A stretch of DNA of 34,419 nt, taken from contig JAJDYQ010000011.1 in the NCBI GenBank assembly GCA_022825085.1, positions 1 to 34,419 on the forward strand. The letters run 5' to 3'. Positions within the stretch are counted from its first letter, which is position 1. The number at the start of each line of letters is the position of its first letter. Origin of the DNA: Gammaproteobacteria bacterium. GTDB taxonomy: Bacteria; Pseudomonadota; Gammaproteobacteria; JAJDYQ01. A model generated the notes under the pieces. That model saw only the letters and a program-made list of their open reading frames with translations, was not told where the DNA came from and searched no databases. The position numbers and the translations under genes were made by a program. Of the stretch, positions 7,544-16,873 are shown one piece after another.

Positions 7544-7984
7544 CTAGTCAGCCTGTAGCCAGAATGTGACCGGCCCATTGTTTATCAGCTCGACCTGCAT
7601 GTCCGCGCCAAATACTCCGGCACAGACACAGGGATGGATTGTTTTCGCCTGCTCCAGCAGGTAATTAAAAAGATATCTGCCCTGCTCAGGTGGCGCACCT
7701 CTGGAGAAGCCTGGACGATTGCCACTCCGGGTATCTGCAATCAGGGTGAATTGCGGTATCAGCAATAATCCGCCGGATATGTTGTTCAGGCTGATGTTCA
7801 TCCTGCCCTGCTCATCTGGAAATATGCGATATGTCAAAATCCTTTGCAGTAACCGATCAGCCTGTTTTTCATGGTCGGCTTTCTCGATGCCGATCAATGC
7901 CAGTACTCCTGCACCGATTTCCGCTGTAACATCGCCGCCAATCTGCACAGAGGCACTCGAAACCCTTTGAATAAGTCCAATCAT
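7544..7984 (-). CDS. dtd: D-aminoacyl-tRNA deacylase
   Basis: 146 residues starting MIGLIQRVSSASV. I choose the start at 7984 because GGGAG lies 7 bases upstream and the family begins at this point; the longer frame to 8023 would add 13 unrelated residues. The enzyme removes D-amino acids, and glycine mischarged on tRNA-Ala, from tRNAs in the cytoplasm. Visible signatures are the QFTL block in IPQFTLIADTRSGNRPGF and the C-terminal NNGPVTFWLQ, which holds the cross-subunit Gly-Pro motif. The residue before QFTL is Pro where E. coli has Ser. Length equals E. coli Dtd (145). It ends tail-to-tail with priA. Confidence 0.95.
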   Translation of the reverse strand: MIGLIQRVSSASVQIGGDVTAEIGAGVLALIGIEKADHEKQADRLLQRILTYRIFPDEQGRMNISLNNISGGLLLIPQFTLIADTRSGNRPGFSRGAPPEQGRYLFNYLLEQAKTIHPCVCAGVFGADMQVELINNGPVTFWLQAD

Positions 7985-8163
7985 CTGGAAGCTCCCATCG
8001 ATAATCTGAAAAATCTTCTTCATAATTACCTGACTGCAGCATAAATTAAAAGTCCGTACAGTAGTTGGAGCCGACCTGCAGATGTCGGGACTGTCTTGTT
8101 ATTATGTGTTTCTGTCCCGGAACCTGCCGGATGCGTTGTTAAATGCAGGTTCGCTCTTTCTGT

Positions 8164-8193
8164 TTTACAAAGAACACCATTTTTATCTATAAT
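8164..8193 (+). promoter_or_regulatory. Sigma-70-type promoter for mscS
   Basis: TTTACA (8164-8169) and a perfect TATAAT (8188-8193) are separated by 18 bp. Transcription would begin near 8200, giving a leader of about 45 bases before the mscS start. The rest of the 7985-8245 gap holds no gene that I can support. Confidence 0.65.
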
Positions 8194-8245
8194 GGCGATT
8201 CAGGGGAGACCTCTGCCGCACTTGATGGTTACTAAGGAGTAAATA

Positions 8246-9061
8246 ATGGATATTTCTTTGGATGCAGTTTCTGAGTTTGTCGCTTTTTATGGGTTAAAAA
8301 TTCTGGCTGCGATTGCCATTTTTTATGTTGGCAAATTTGCGGCGCGCTGGTTAAGCCGTCTGACTGAAAAAATAATGAAGGTCAAGGATGTTGACCTGAC
8401 GCTACAGAATTTTGTGGCAGCACTGGTTTATTATGCCGTGTTGGCATTTTCGATCATTGCCGCGCTGGGACAGTTGGGCATACAGACTGCCTCGTTTGTG
8501 GCTGTAGTCGGTGCCGCCGGTCTGGCCGTTGGTCTGGCATTGCAGGGTTCACTGGCAAACTTTGCCGCCGGTGTATTGATTCTGATTTTTCGCCCTTTCA
8601 AGATAGGGGACTATATTGAAGCCGCCGGTCAGGCCGGGGTGGTGGAAAAGATCATGGTTTTTACCACCGAACTGCTTACAACGGATAACAAGAAAGTCAT
8701 TATCCCCAATTCGTCGGTAACCGGTGGCCCGATCATGAATTACTCCGCCAAAGATACCCGCCGCGTTGATCTGGTCATGGGGATCAGTTATGAAGATGAT
8801 ATTGACAGGGCCAGGTCGATCATGCACGAGGTTGTGACCGCTGACAGCCGGGTGTTGAAAGATCCGGCACCCACGATTGCTGTGGCAGAGCTGGCCGACA
8901 GCAGTGTTAATTTTGTGGTTCGTCCCTGGGTGGCAACTGCCGATTACTGGGATGCCTATTTTGGACTGACCGAGGCCATCAAAAAGCGCTTCGACGCAGA
9001 GGGTATTTCCATCCCCTACCCGCAGCGGGATGTGCATCTGAATCAGGTGGATAAAGCCTGA
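8246..9061 (+). CDS. mscS: Small-conductance mechanosensitive channel, MscS family
   Basis: 271 residues, a little shorter than E. coli MscS (286). It is an inner-membrane homoheptameric channel that opens under membrane tension and releases solutes on hypo-osmotic shock. Three transmembrane helices are visible at about 13-33, 55-75 and 80-113. The third is the Gly/Ala-rich pore helix (VVGAAGLAVGLALQGSLANF), followed by the family hallmark FRPFKIGDYIE. The beta domain contains VIIPNSSVTGGPIMNYS. The start has AAGGAG about 6 bases upstream, and a strong promoter lies further up. It is monocistronic. Given the motif match, the only uncertainty is which MscS paralogue it is. Confidence 0.93.
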   Translation: MDISLDAVSEFVAFYGLKILAAIAIFYVGKFAARWLSRLTEKIMKVKDVDLTLQNFVAALVYYAVLAFSIIAALGQLGIQTASFVAVVGAAGLAVGLALQGSLANFAAGVLILIFRPFKIGDYIEAAGQAGVVEKIMVFTTELLTTDNKKVIIPNSSVTGGPIMNYSAKDTRRVDLVMGISYEDDIDRARSIMHEVVTADSRVLKDPAPTIAVAELADSSVNFVVRPWVATADYWDAYFGLTEAIKKRFDAEGISIPYPQRDVHLNQVDKA

Positions 9062-9226
9062 CCGCATGTTTGAGATAACTGACTCCAGAAAAAATATCGG
9101 AGGCGGTCTGTTTGCTTAAGCCCTGGGTGGCAGGCTGGCCTCCATGATTTCCCTGCAATGAGATGCTATGCCGGATGACGGTTTGAGTGCATCGCATAGA
9201 TATTCAAAAAGATATCCATGATAGAT

Positions 9227-10120
9227 TCATGAACCCAGGTCCATTTTGGTTTTACCGTTCATCTCAATACCTACGGGAACCCTGCCCATTCTTTCGGTAA
9301 CCCGGTATGTCGTCCCCGAACCGAGGAATGGATCAAGGACAATATCGCCTTCGTCTGTGAACAGATGGATAAAAAATTCAGGCAGCCATTCCGGGAATGC
9401 TGCACTGTGTCCGGTATTGTGGGCGACGGGCGATTTATGCAGCACATTGGACGGATAAACCGTATCCCGGCCCTGCCAGTTCGCGATACATCGACCGACC
9501 TTGGAGCGAGTCGATGATTCCTGTCTGCTTTTATCGTTTGCGCTCATGTTGGCAAGGCGCTTCGATGTCCAGTCTCCAATCGGCACTTTGACGGCATCCT
9601 GTCTCATTTTAATGTCTTTGCTTTTGCTGAAGTGCAGCAGTCGCTCCCAGGAATCCCTGAATCGGTATTTCCATTTGCCCGGTGCCGCAGTTGTCTTGTG
9701 CCAGACATATTCTTCGACCCACCTGAAACCAACCTCTCTCTTGAGTGCCAGAATCAGTTCAAGGACATAGGTGTGTCTTTCTCCGTTCTGTGCCTTTTCC
9801 TTGATGTTCAGGACAAACGACCCGGCAGGTGAAAGAACTCTGAGCATCTGCTCCGCCCGCTCGCAGAACCATTCGACATATTCACTCGGCGGTACGCCTC
9901 CATAAGTATGTTTTCTGGCATCGGCATAGGGCGGTGAAGTGACAATCAAATCAATGCTGTTATCCGGCAATTTTTTCATCTGGTCGAGACAGTCACCGAA
10001 GTAAACCTTTCCGGCCCAATCAGGCACAGCATGACCAGGCTGACTATGTGCCGGTTTGCTATATTCAATAGTCTGCCTTGCAGACCCATCCAGTTCTCTC
10101 ATTTCCAGTTGTGCGCTCAT
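9227..10120 (-). CDS. Solitary DNA methyltransferase (DNA N4-cytosine or N6-adenine type, beta order)
   Basis: 297 residues from ATG 10120, which has GGAG 11 bases upstream; a GTG at 10159 would add 13 residues. Motif IV is TSPPY (61-65), preceded by GDCLDQMKKLPDNSIDLIV. The SAM-binding motif I, DPFLGSGTT (263-271), comes near the C-terminus, so the motif order is IV then I (class beta). TSPPY is common among N4-cytosine enzymes but is also found in N6-adenine ones, so the modified base cannot be decided. The target-recognition region is probably about 140-240. No restriction endonuclease or specificity subunit adjoins it, so it may be an orphan methylase or the remnant of a lost restriction system. 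It diverges from ttcA. Confidence 0.88.
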   Translation of the reverse strand: MSAQLEMRELDGSARQTIEYSKPAHSQPGHAVPDWAGKVYFGDCLDQMKKLPDNSIDLIVTSPPYADARKHTYGGVPPSEYVEWFCERAEQMLRVLSPAGSFVLNIKEKAQNGERHTYVLELILALKREVGFRWVEEYVWHKTTAAPGKWKYRFRDSWERLLHFSKSKDIKMRQDAVKVPIGDWTSKRLANMSANDKSRQESSTRSKVGRCIANWQGRDTVYPSNVLHKSPVAHNTGHSAAFPEWLPEFFIHLFTDEGDIVLDPFLGSGTTYRVTERMGRVPVGIEMNGKTKMDLGS

Positions 10121-10206
10121 TATTGTAATTTCTCCAGTATGCAGAGGTTCCACAGCCACTGACTGGTGGAGTTAAGTCAACCAATCTGACAATATCAGGG
10201 GGCAGA

Positions 10207-11007
10207 ATGGAACCCCACTTTGCCAAAGTATGCCAAAGCGGGAATAATGTTTCAATGGATCACCCACCCGCCAAGCATTCTGGCCTTGTAGAGCCGCCCA
10301 AAAGTCTCAGGCGCCTCGTCGGTCGCGCCATTGCCGACTTTGATATGATTCGGGAGGGCGACCGGGTGTTGCTGGGTCTGTCCGGCGGCAAGGATTCCTT
10401 GTCGTTACTGCATGTGCTGCGTCTGTTGTGCCGACATGCGCCCATTCATTTCGAACTTGGTGTTGTTACTGTCGATCCGCAGAGTGATGTCTTTGACCCC
10501 TCACCATTGCAGGATTATGTCGCCGGGCTTGGACTGGAGTATTTTTATGTTTCCGAACCCATTGTCGAGCTCGCGGAATCCTGCATGAAGGGGAACTCTT
10601 ATTGCGCTTGGTGCGCCCGTATGCGCCGTGGGCTGATGTACAGGACCGCCCGCCGGCATGGCTATAATGTTCTGGCTCTTGCTCAGCATCTGGATGATCT
10701 CGCCGAGAGCTTTCTTATGTCTGCGTTCCATGGCGGGCGGCTGAAAACCATGAAGGCACATTACATCAATAATGATGGTGATATACGGGTTATACGGCCA
10801 ATGATCTATGTGCGGGAACGTCAGTTGGCCCACTTTGCACGGGATGCTGATCTGCCGGTCATCATGGAAAACTGTCCTGCGTGTTTTAACAGACCGACGC
10901 AGCGCCAACATATGAAAGAGTTGCTCGCACAGGAAGAGTCCAATAACAAAAATCTGTTTCAGAACCTGCTGTCGGCAATGAATCCTATAATGAAAAAAGA
11001 TTTTTAG
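10207..11007 (+). CDS. ttcA: tRNA 2-thiocytidine biosynthesis protein TtcA
   Basis: 266 residues. TtcA is an ATP-dependent, iron-sulfur enzyme that thiolates cytidine 32 in certain tRNAs. The PP-loop is SGGKDS (59-64). Two Cys-x2-Cys pairs, C133/C136 (YCAWC) and C223/C226 (NCPACFNRP), correspond to the Fe-S cysteine region of E. coli TtcA. LRRLVGRAIADFDMI and VIRPMIYVRER also match the family. The start is uncertain: ATG 10207 follows AGGGGG by 4 bases, while ATG 10255 gives a length closer to E. coli before the conserved LRR block. A tandem TGCCAAAG repeat (10221-10228, 10231-10238) lies between these codons. The gene is probably co-transcribed with the acyltransferase 27 bp downstream. Confidence 0.9.
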   Translation: MEPHFAKVCQSGNNVSMDHPPAKHSGLVEPPKSLRRLVGRAIADFDMIREGDRVLLGLSGGKDSLSLLHVLRLLCRHAPIHFELGVVTVDPQSDVFDPSPLQDYVAGLGLEYFYVSEPIVELAESCMKGNSYCAWCARMRRGLMYRTARRHGYNVLALAQHLDDLAESFLMSAFHGGRLKTMKAHYINNDGDIRVIRPMIYVRERQLAHFARDADLPVIMENCPACFNRPTQRQHMKELLAQEESNNKNLFQNLLSAMNPIMKKDF

Positions 11008-11034
11008 GTATTATTTTCCCACTATTGGTTATTT

Positions 11035-11964
11035 ATGAAGAATATTGTCACCTATTTATTTATTAATGTGACAAGTGTATTTAATCTCGGATTTTTGCAC
11101 TTTTTAGGTGTCTTTGTGGGAAATTTATTGTATTTTATCCCGAATAAAATTCGTTCGGTGTCACTGATAAATATAAAAACCTGCTTCCCTCAGCTTGATT
11201 CCAGATCTCATAGGGCATTGACTCGATCTTCGCTGATTGAGTTGTGCAAGTGGTTTTTTGAGCTTGGACCTGTATGCAGGTGGCCTCTGGACAGACTTGA
11301 ACGGCTGATTGTCTGTCAACATGGTGTTGACGCTATACAGGAAACATTGAATCAGGGCCGGGGTGTCATGTTGATCACACCTCATTATGGTAATTGGGAG
11401 CTGTCTGCTCTGGCGGGTGCGCGGCAGTTTCCGGTAACCATTATGTACAAGCCACCGAAAATCAGAATATTGCATCGGTACATGCTGGGTGCCCGTACCA
11501 GAGCAGATGCTTCTTTGGTCGAAACGGACTACAAGGGGCTGAAGACTCTCATTCGTGCCTTGAGGCGCAGCGAAGCCATCGCCCTGCTTACCGATCAGGA
11601 ACCCAGGCAGGGGGCGTATGTCCATGCGCCTTTCTTCGGCCAGCCTGCGCGTACTATGACGCTGTTTTCAAAACTATTGCGTAAAACCGATTCGGCGGTA
11701 TTTCTGTCAGCCATGCGCAGGCTGCCACGGGGGCGTGGATTTGAACTGGCCTGTGTTCCGCTTGATGATCGGGTACTTTCTGATCAGGACGAGGTCAGGG
11801 CAGCCACTTATATGAATCAATCTTTGGAAAAGCTTATTCTCGGGGACCCGGCTCAATATCTCTGGGCCTATAAGCGCTTCAAGTTCCCGCCTGACTTTGA
11901 GACTAGAGGTAATATCTACGATGACGGGCCGTCTGGTTTAGAAGGCAGGCAGGTTTGTTCCTAG
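11035..11964 (+). CDS. Lipid A late acyltransferase (LpxL/HtrB-LpxM family)
   Basis: 309 residues. These inner-membrane enzymes add a secondary acyl chain to the lipid A precursor on the cytoplasmic face. The catalytic HX4E dyad is HYGNWE (His117, Glu122). A hydrophobic N-terminal anchor spans about 5-35, and the LLTDQEP and YLWAYKRFKFPP blocks are typical of the family. It lies 27 bp after ttcA in the same direction. Sequence alone does not separate LpxL from LpxM or other secondary acyltransferases, so no symbol is given. A small hairpin followed by five T overlaps the stop. Confidence 0.9.
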   Translation: MKNIVTYLFINVTSVFNLGFLHFLGVFVGNLLYFIPNKIRSVSLINIKTCFPQLDSRSHRALTRSSLIELCKWFFELGPVCRWPLDRLERLIVCQHGVDAIQETLNQGRGVMLITPHYGNWELSALAGARQFPVTIMYKPPKIRILHRYMLGARTRADASLVETDYKGLKTLIRALRRSEAIALLTDQEPRQGAYVHAPFFGQPARTMTLFSKLLRKTDSAVFLSAMRRLPRGRGFELACVPLDDRVLSDQDEVRAATYMNQSLEKLILGDPAQYLWAYKRFKFPPDFETRGNIYDDGPSGLEGRQVCS

Positions 11965-11981
11965 AGACAGTCTCTGTTTTT
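11963..11981 (+). terminator. Small hairpin with T-run at the end of the acyltransferase gene
   Basis: AGAGA-CAG-TCTCT followed by GTTTTT overlaps the stop codon at 11962-11964. The stem is only 5 bp, so this is a modest candidate. The gene converges with trkH from the other strand. Confidence 0.35.
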
Positions 11982-12044
11982 CAGGACAACAAACCGCTAT
12001 GGCAGCGATTCTTTTGGCGTTCACAGGCCCGTCTTTCGTGAGGT

Positions 12045-13496
12045 TTATTTTCTCCAGAATGTAATGCTGACCAGAACCAGCAGGGTAAAAACTTCCAGAC
12101 GCCCCAGTAACATCGCAAAACTTAATACCCATTTGGCGAAGTCACTGATATCGGCGTAGTGCGGTCCAACTTCGCCCATGCCCGGCCCCAGGTTATTCAT
12201 GGTTGCCGCCACGGCGGAAAAGGCGGTCACCTGGTCCATCCCGCTGATCATCAGAACGACCATGATGACGACAAAGCTTGCTACATAAGCGGAGAAGAAA
12301 CCCCATACTGCACTGACGACTTTGTCCGATAACGGTTTGCCCCCCACCTTGATTGGGATGATCGCATTCGGATGGATCAGGCGTTTTATCTCGCGGTTGC
12401 CCTGTTTTATGAGCAAGAGAAAGCGGATTACCTTGATGCCGCCCGCTGTCGAGCCAGCACATCCGCCGACAAAGCTGGAAAAAATCAGTATGACAGGTAT
12501 CGCTCCCGGCCATAAATAAAATGCCTCTGTGGTAAATCCGGTCGTCGTGCCGATGGATATGGCTTGAAAAATACCTGTAATGATTGCATCGCCCGGTTCG
12601 CTGGTGACATGCAGCCTATATAGCAGGGCGGATGTCAGTACGGCAGTAAACAGCAGGATGGAAAAGTAGGTGCGTGTCTCTGCATCTGCCATATAGATAC
12701 TGGCGCTCATGTTGCGCCAGGCTATGAAATGCAGGGAAAAATTAATGCCTGCCAATAGCATGAAGATGATCGCAATGCACTCAATTACTGCGTTGTCAAA
12801 ATATCCGATGCTTTCGTCGTAGGGCGAGAAGCCACCTATCGCAATCGTTGAGAAGCTGTGAGCTATCGCATCGAACAGGCTCATGCCGGCGAGCCAGTAT
12901 GCAAGTGCGCAGGTGACAGTCAGGCCGAGATATATAAACCACAGGGCCTTTGCCGTCTCGGTAATACGCGGTGTCAGTTTATTGTCCTTCATCGGGCCGG
13001 GTGTCTCGGCGCGGTATAGTTGCATTCCGCCAATTCCCAGCATCGGCAAAACGGCAACGGCAAGTACAATAATTCCCATGCCCCCCAGCCACTGTAACTG
13101 CTGGCGGTAATAAAGAACTGATCGCGGCAGCTGATCCAGACCGGTGATCACTGTGGCACCGGTCGTGGTCAGGCCAGAAACCGATTCAAATACCGCATCG
13201 ACAAGATCAAGATTTGGCGAGCCAGACAGCATTAGTGGAATGGCACCAAACAGGCTCAATACCAGCCAGAACATCGCTACAATTAAAAAACCATCCCGCA
13301 ATCGCAGATCCTGTTCAATATGGCGCACTGGAAACCACATAAGCAGCCCGGCAATCAATGTTAACAGGAAAGCCATAAAAAACGGCGTCATCTGACCATC
13401 ACCGTCATACAGAGAAATCGGTATCGGGGTTAGCTGAGTAATGCTGAACAGCATCAACAGAATGCCGAGCACACGCTGGATGATTTTAAGCTGCAA
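12045..13496 (-). CDS. trkH: Trk potassium uptake protein TrkH
   Basis: A 483-residue polytopic inner-membrane K+ translocating subunit, matching E. coli TrkH (483). Repeated membrane-pore-membrane units are visible, with filter-like segments such as SVSGLTTTGATV, ISIGTTTGFTTE, FVGGCAGSTAGGIK and AATMNNLGPGMGEVG. The start is a TTG at 13496 (QLKIIQRVLGILL follows). AGGAG precedes it by only about 2-3 bases, so the exact start is uncertain, though no better codon is available. It begins 11 bp after the trkA stop and is clearly co-transcribed with trkA, its cytoplasmic NAD-binding gate regulator. Confidence 0.95.
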   Translation of the reverse strand: MQLKIIQRVLGILLMLFSITQLTPIPISLYDGDGQMTPFFMAFLLTLIAGLLMWFPVRHIEQDLRLRDGFLIVAMFWLVLSLFGAIPLMLSGSPNLDLVDAVFESVSGLTTTGATVITGLDQLPRSVLYYRQQLQWLGGMGIIVLAVAVLPMLGIGGMQLYRAETPGPMKDNKLTPRITETAKALWFIYLGLTVTCALAYWLAGMSLFDAIAHSFSTIAIGGFSPYDESIGYFDNAVIECIAIIFMLLAGINFSLHFIAWRNMSASIYMADAETRTYFSILLFTAVLTSALLYRLHVTSEPGDAIITGIFQAISIGTTTGFTTEAFYLWPGAIPVILIFSSFVGGCAGSTAGGIKVIRFLLLIKQGNREIKRLIHPNAIIPIKVGGKPLSDKVVSAVWGFFSAYVASFVVIMVVLMISGMDQVTAFSAVAATMNNLGPGMGEVGPHYADISDFAKWVLSFAMLLGRLEVFTLLVLVSITFWRK

Positions 13497-13507
13497 AACT
13501 CCTGCCC

Positions 13508-14881
13508 CTAGAAGAAGTTGATGCCGACCTGAAATAATTTTTCTACTGCACTGACTTTGTTGCGGTCAATCAGAAATAAAATGACATGGTCTTCCGCCAT
13601 TATCACGATGTCATGGTGTGCCATCAGTACCTCATCACCGCGGACAATGGCGCCTATGGTCGTTCCTGATGGCAGGTCAATCTGATCAATTCGACGACCA
13701 ACCACCCTGGATGTATGCCGGTCGCCATGCGCGACCGCCTCAATCGCTTCAGCAGCCCCTCTTCTGAGTGAGTGTACCTTTACCACATCGCCGCGACGGA
13801 CATGGGCAAGCAGGCTGCCTATGGTTACCTGTTGGGGAGATACGGCAATGTCGATCTCTCCTCCCTGGATAAGTTCAACATACGAAGCGCGGTTAATCAG
13901 CGCCAGAACCTTGTTTGCCCCAAGGCGCTTGGCCAGCATGGCGGCCAGAATATTTGCCTGATCATCATTGGTGACTGCACAGAATACATCAATGCTGTGG
14001 ATATTCTCTTCGGTGAGTAGATCCTGATCAGCGCAGTCGCCGTGCAGGATGACGGTTTTATTCAGGCTCTCGGATATGCAGGCTGCCTGCTCTGGATTTC
14101 GTTCGATGAGTTTGACCTGATATTGTTTCTCCAGTGAGCGCGCCAGACGAGTACCAATATTGCCGCCACCTGCAATCATAATGCGGCGAACCCGCTTTTC
14201 CCGTTGGCGCAGCTCCGAGGTGACTGCACGGATATGGGCTTCGGCGGCGATAAAAAATACTTCGTCATCGGCTTCAACCACGGTACGCCCCTTGGGAATA
14301 ATAGGCCGGTTGCGCCGGAAAATGGCGGCAACCCGGACCTCTATTCCCGGCATGTGCTCGGTAATGGTGTGCAGCTCATTTCCCACCAGCGGCCCACCAT
14401 AGTAAGCCCGCACGGCCACCAGCTTGACTCTGCCACCAGCAAAATCAGTAACCTGCAATGCACCCGGGTGATCAATCAGGCTGTGAATGGAGTCTGTAAC
14501 AATCTGTTCCGGGCTGATCAAAACATCAATAGGCAGGGCCTCCTGATGAAACAGCCGGCCTTCTTTCAAATACTCCGGTGAGCGCACACGGGCAATTTTG
14601 GTTGGCGTGTGGAACAGGGTATAGGCGACCTGACAGGCGATCATATTGACCTCATCGCTGTTGGTTACGGCAATGACCATATCCGCATCTTCTGCACCTG
14701 CCTGTGTAAGTATGTCAGGGTGTGAAGCATTGCCCGATATGACACGCAGGTCCAAGTGTTCCTGAAGGTCGCGCAGAAATTCTGTATTGGTATCGACAAT
14801 CGTTATGTCATTGGCCTCGCTGGAAAGGCTTGCTGCCAGTGTAGAACCAACCTGACCCGCACCAAGGATGATGATTTTCAT
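13508..14881 (-). CDS. trkA: Trk system potassium uptake protein TrkA
   Basis: A 457-residue cytoplasmic regulatory subunit that binds NAD(H)/ATP and controls TrkH, equal in length to E. coli TrkA (458). It is a tandem duplication of RCK units. The first Rossmann motif is GAGQVG (7-12) in [19 protein letters not shown]; the second is [12 protein letters not shown], about residues 233-245. RCK-C domains follow each ([26 protein letters not shown]). Its ATG overlaps the TGA of the upstream ntrX-like gene by four bases (ATGA), showing translational coupling. K+ uptake is thus genetically tied to a response regulator here. Confidence 0.97.
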   Translation of the reverse strand: MKIIILGAGQVGSTLAASLSSEANDITIVDTNTEFLRDLQEHLDLRVISGNASHPDILTQAGAEDADMVIAVTNSDEVNMIACQVAYTLFHTPTKIARVRSPEYLKEGRLFHQEALPIDVLISPEQIVTDSIHSLIDHPGALQVTDFAGGRVKLVAVRAYYGGPLVGNELHTITEHMPGIEVRVAAIFRRNRPIIPKGRTVVEADDEVFFIAAEAHIRAVTSELRQREKRVRRIMIAGGGNIGTRLARSLEKQYQVKLIERNPEQAACISESLNKTVILHGDCADQDLLTEENIHSIDVFCAVTNDDQANILAAMLAKRLGANKVLALINRASYVELIQGGEIDIAVSPQQVTIGSLLAHVRRGDVVKVHSLRRGAAEAIEAVAHGDRHTSRVVGRRIDQIDLPSGTTIGAIVRGDEVLMAHHDIVIMAEDHVILFLIDRNKVSAVEKLFQVGINFF

Positions 14882-16263
14882 TGTTCGATCGTTATCTTTT
14901 TGTGGTCTATGCCAAGATTTTTCAGCTTACGATACAGGTGAGTTCTCTCCATGCCAATTTTTTTCGCTAACCTGCTGACGCTGCCTTCGGAGCGCTTCCA
15001 TTGATGCAGAAGATAGTCACGCTCAAAGTGTTCTCTGGCTTCACGTATCGGCAGTTCCAGAATGCCCTGTGTCAGCGAAGCGGCATAGGTGTCCTCCGTA
15101 GTCTGTAATGAGGTTCCCAGGATGCGTTGCACATCCAGGGAAGAGATTGTCCGGTTATTACCCAGAATTAACAGGCGCTGAATGATGTTCTTGATCTCAC
15201 GGATATTACCCGGCCAGCCATATTCGCGCAGATACATCATGGCATCATCGGAGAACATGCGGTCCGGCAAGCGATCTCTCTGAATATAATAATTTACGTA
15301 GTGATGCACAATAGCAGGAATATCCTCGGCATGTTCCCTCAGGGTGGGTAAATATACCGGCAGCACATTCAGAAAAAAATACAGATCATCCCGAAAACGG
15401 CCCTCTCTTACTTCAAGTTCCAGATCGCTGCGGGTACTGGCGATAATACGTACATCCACAGATACCGGCTGCGTGCCATCCACTCGCAGGAAGGAGGACT
15501 CCTGCAGGGCACTTAACAGGCGCACCTGGGTATCGGCATCCAGATCGGCGACTTCATCAAGAAAAAGTGTCCCGCCATCGGCCTGTTCCAGATGACCACT
15601 GTAGATCTCGCCATTGTGTTCCCGTCCGAAAATGGCTGCTTGATAATTTTCACTGGCAATCGCACCGATTCTCAGCGTAATAAAAGGTCGCCCGTGGCGT
15701 TTGCCCAGATAGTGTATGTAGCGTGCACAGGACTCCCGGCCGCTGCCCGCCTCGCCCTTGAGAAGCACTGGCGAATGGTGCCGGGCAACATTCGCCACTT
15801 GCCGAAGTAAATCCCGAATGATCGGGCTTTCCCCCAGAGGCTTCTCGATGACAATAGAGTTATTACGCAGGCGGGCATTCTCACGGGCAAGCTCAATGGC
15901 CTGCATGGTTCGGCTCACCATTAACAGCAGTTTTGCCATGGAAAGTGGCTTTTCCAAAAAATCATAGGCACCAAGGCGCGTGGCTTCAACCGCAGTTTCT
16001 ATCGTACCGTGCCCCGACATCATGACGACATGAAAAGGCAGTCCCTCTTCCTGACGCCATTCCTTTAGCAGGCTGATACCATCCATATCCGGCATCCAGA
16101 TATCGAGCAGTACCATATCCGGCAGGGCCTCATCGACTTCAATCCGGGCTTCGGCCGCATTTCCAGCCCCCTGTACCTGATAGCCCTCATCCCTGAGGAT
16201 GTTTCCAACCAGCTCCCTGATTTCGGATTCGTCGTCAACAATCAGTATTTTGCCGTCTGCCAT
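14878..16263 (-). CDS. ntrX: NtrX-like response regulator with a divergent AAA+ domain
   Basis: 461 residues. The receiver domain (1-120) has DD at 10-11, phospho-acceptor Asp54, and KP at 105-106. The central AAA+ domain (about 140-385) has Walker [10 protein letters not shown] and the GWPGNIREI block. The C-terminal Fis-type helix-turn-helix (about 425-450) is [25 protein letters not shown]. Architecture and the link to trkA/trkH match gammaproteobacterial ntrY-ntrX-trkA-trkH operons. Two features differ from standard sigma-54 activators: the Walker A segment reads GEAGSGRE (170-177) with Arg for the catalytic Lys, and the GAFTGA loop is replaced by NGEIYSG near 217-223. It may therefore not activate sigma-54 directly. 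No histidine kinase is next to it. The start has no strong Shine-Dalgarno. Confidence 0.85.
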   Translation of the reverse strand: MADGKILIVDDESEIRELVGNILRDEGYQVQGAGNAAEARIEVDEALPDMVLLDIWMPDMDGISLLKEWRQEEGLPFHVVMMSGHGTIETAVEATRLGAYDFLEKPLSMAKLLLMVSRTMQAIELARENARLRNNSIVIEKPLGESPIIRDLLRQVANVARHHSPVLLKGEAGSGRESCARYIHYLGKRHGRPFITLRIGAIASENYQAAIFGREHNGEIYSGHLEQADGGTLFLDEVADLDADTQVRLLSALQESSFLRVDGTQPVSVDVRIIASTRSDLELEVREGRFRDDLYFFLNVLPVYLPTLREHAEDIPAIVHHYVNYYIQRDRLPDRMFSDDAMMYLREYGWPGNIREIKNIIQRLLILGNNRTISSLDVQRILGTSLQTTEDTYAASLTQGILELPIREAREHFERDYLLHQWKRSEGSVSRLAKKIGMERTHLYRKLKNLGIDHKKITIEQ

Positions 16264-16324
16264 ATTTTAGGGGTTCTGTAAAAATTCAGGTCAATCAGTT
16301 TTTTTCAGTTTCTTCGGTATGCTG

Positions 16325-16340
16325 AACGGGCAATCCCGTT
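16325..16340. repeat. Perfect 6-bp inverted repeat with 4-base loop
   Basis: AACGGG-CAAT-CCCGTT forms a clean stem-loop about 60 bp upstream of the ntrX-like ATG. Only a short T-run (three bases) follows on the + strand. It could be an operator or a weak terminator. Confidence 0.35.
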
Positions 16341-16398
16341 TTCGGAAAAGTTTCCAATTTACCGATGCCAGCAACAGGTTCATTTGTAATATTCTGCA

Positions 16399-16422
16399 CG
16401 GCAATCAGATTTCTGATTGCCG
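16399..16422. repeat. Perfect 24-bp palindrome in the ntrX upstream gap
   Basis: The arms CGGCAATCAGA and TCTGATTGCCG (11 bp each) are separated by TT. No T-run follows on either strand, so it is not a standard terminator. The size and symmetry suit a dimeric transcription-factor operator, though a cruciform or a trace of a mobile element is possible. Confidence 0.5.
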
Positions 16423-16873
16423 CAAATCCATGTAACCAGCCTCAATGATCGATTGGTTCGAGCTGTATCGGGATTGCATGCAAACGGGCCGATTTTTAAT
16501 ATGGCCTTTGCTTCTATAGGCAAACACTCGCCGCACTCATAATCTCTTCCAGTCTGAGTCTGTTTGTATGGCACTATAGCACACAAAGAGACACGGGCGT
16601 GTAAGGCCGATGAGAGTGATCAGGCAGGGTTTCCTTTGTCTTTGCGCTATATTCATTTTATCGAGGCTGCCTTGACGAGAAAAGCTCTGAACACAGGTGC
16701 CCAGTGGTGCGGGCGACTATCATGCCATATCAGTTGCCAAACGATACATTGAGGCAAAGTCATCAGATCAGAGCTGACGGTGATTTGGATATAAGGGTAA
16801 AGGCATATTCCTGTTCAGTTGGTTGATGCTGGTAGCCTGCTTAAATAACTTTTAAAAAGATTTGAGGGGAAGC

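Larger units (their letters stand above)
16264..16873. other. Gene-free stretch upstream of ntrX-like gene, with two inverted repeats
   Basis: About 610 bp with no credible coding frame on either strand; the short frames at 16380-16586 and 16564-16752 resemble nothing. In related genomes ntrY would be expected near here, but no kinase motifs are seen. The stretch contains two perfect inverted repeats, listed separately, and becomes AT-rich toward the next gene. Confidence 0.5.

Noticed and set aside
10220-10248. Promoter-like TTGCCA-17-AATAAT inside the ttcA N-terminus
   Set aside because: It would start transcription at the second ATG (10255) without a leader; it arises partly from the tandem TGCCAAAG repeat and is not convincing.
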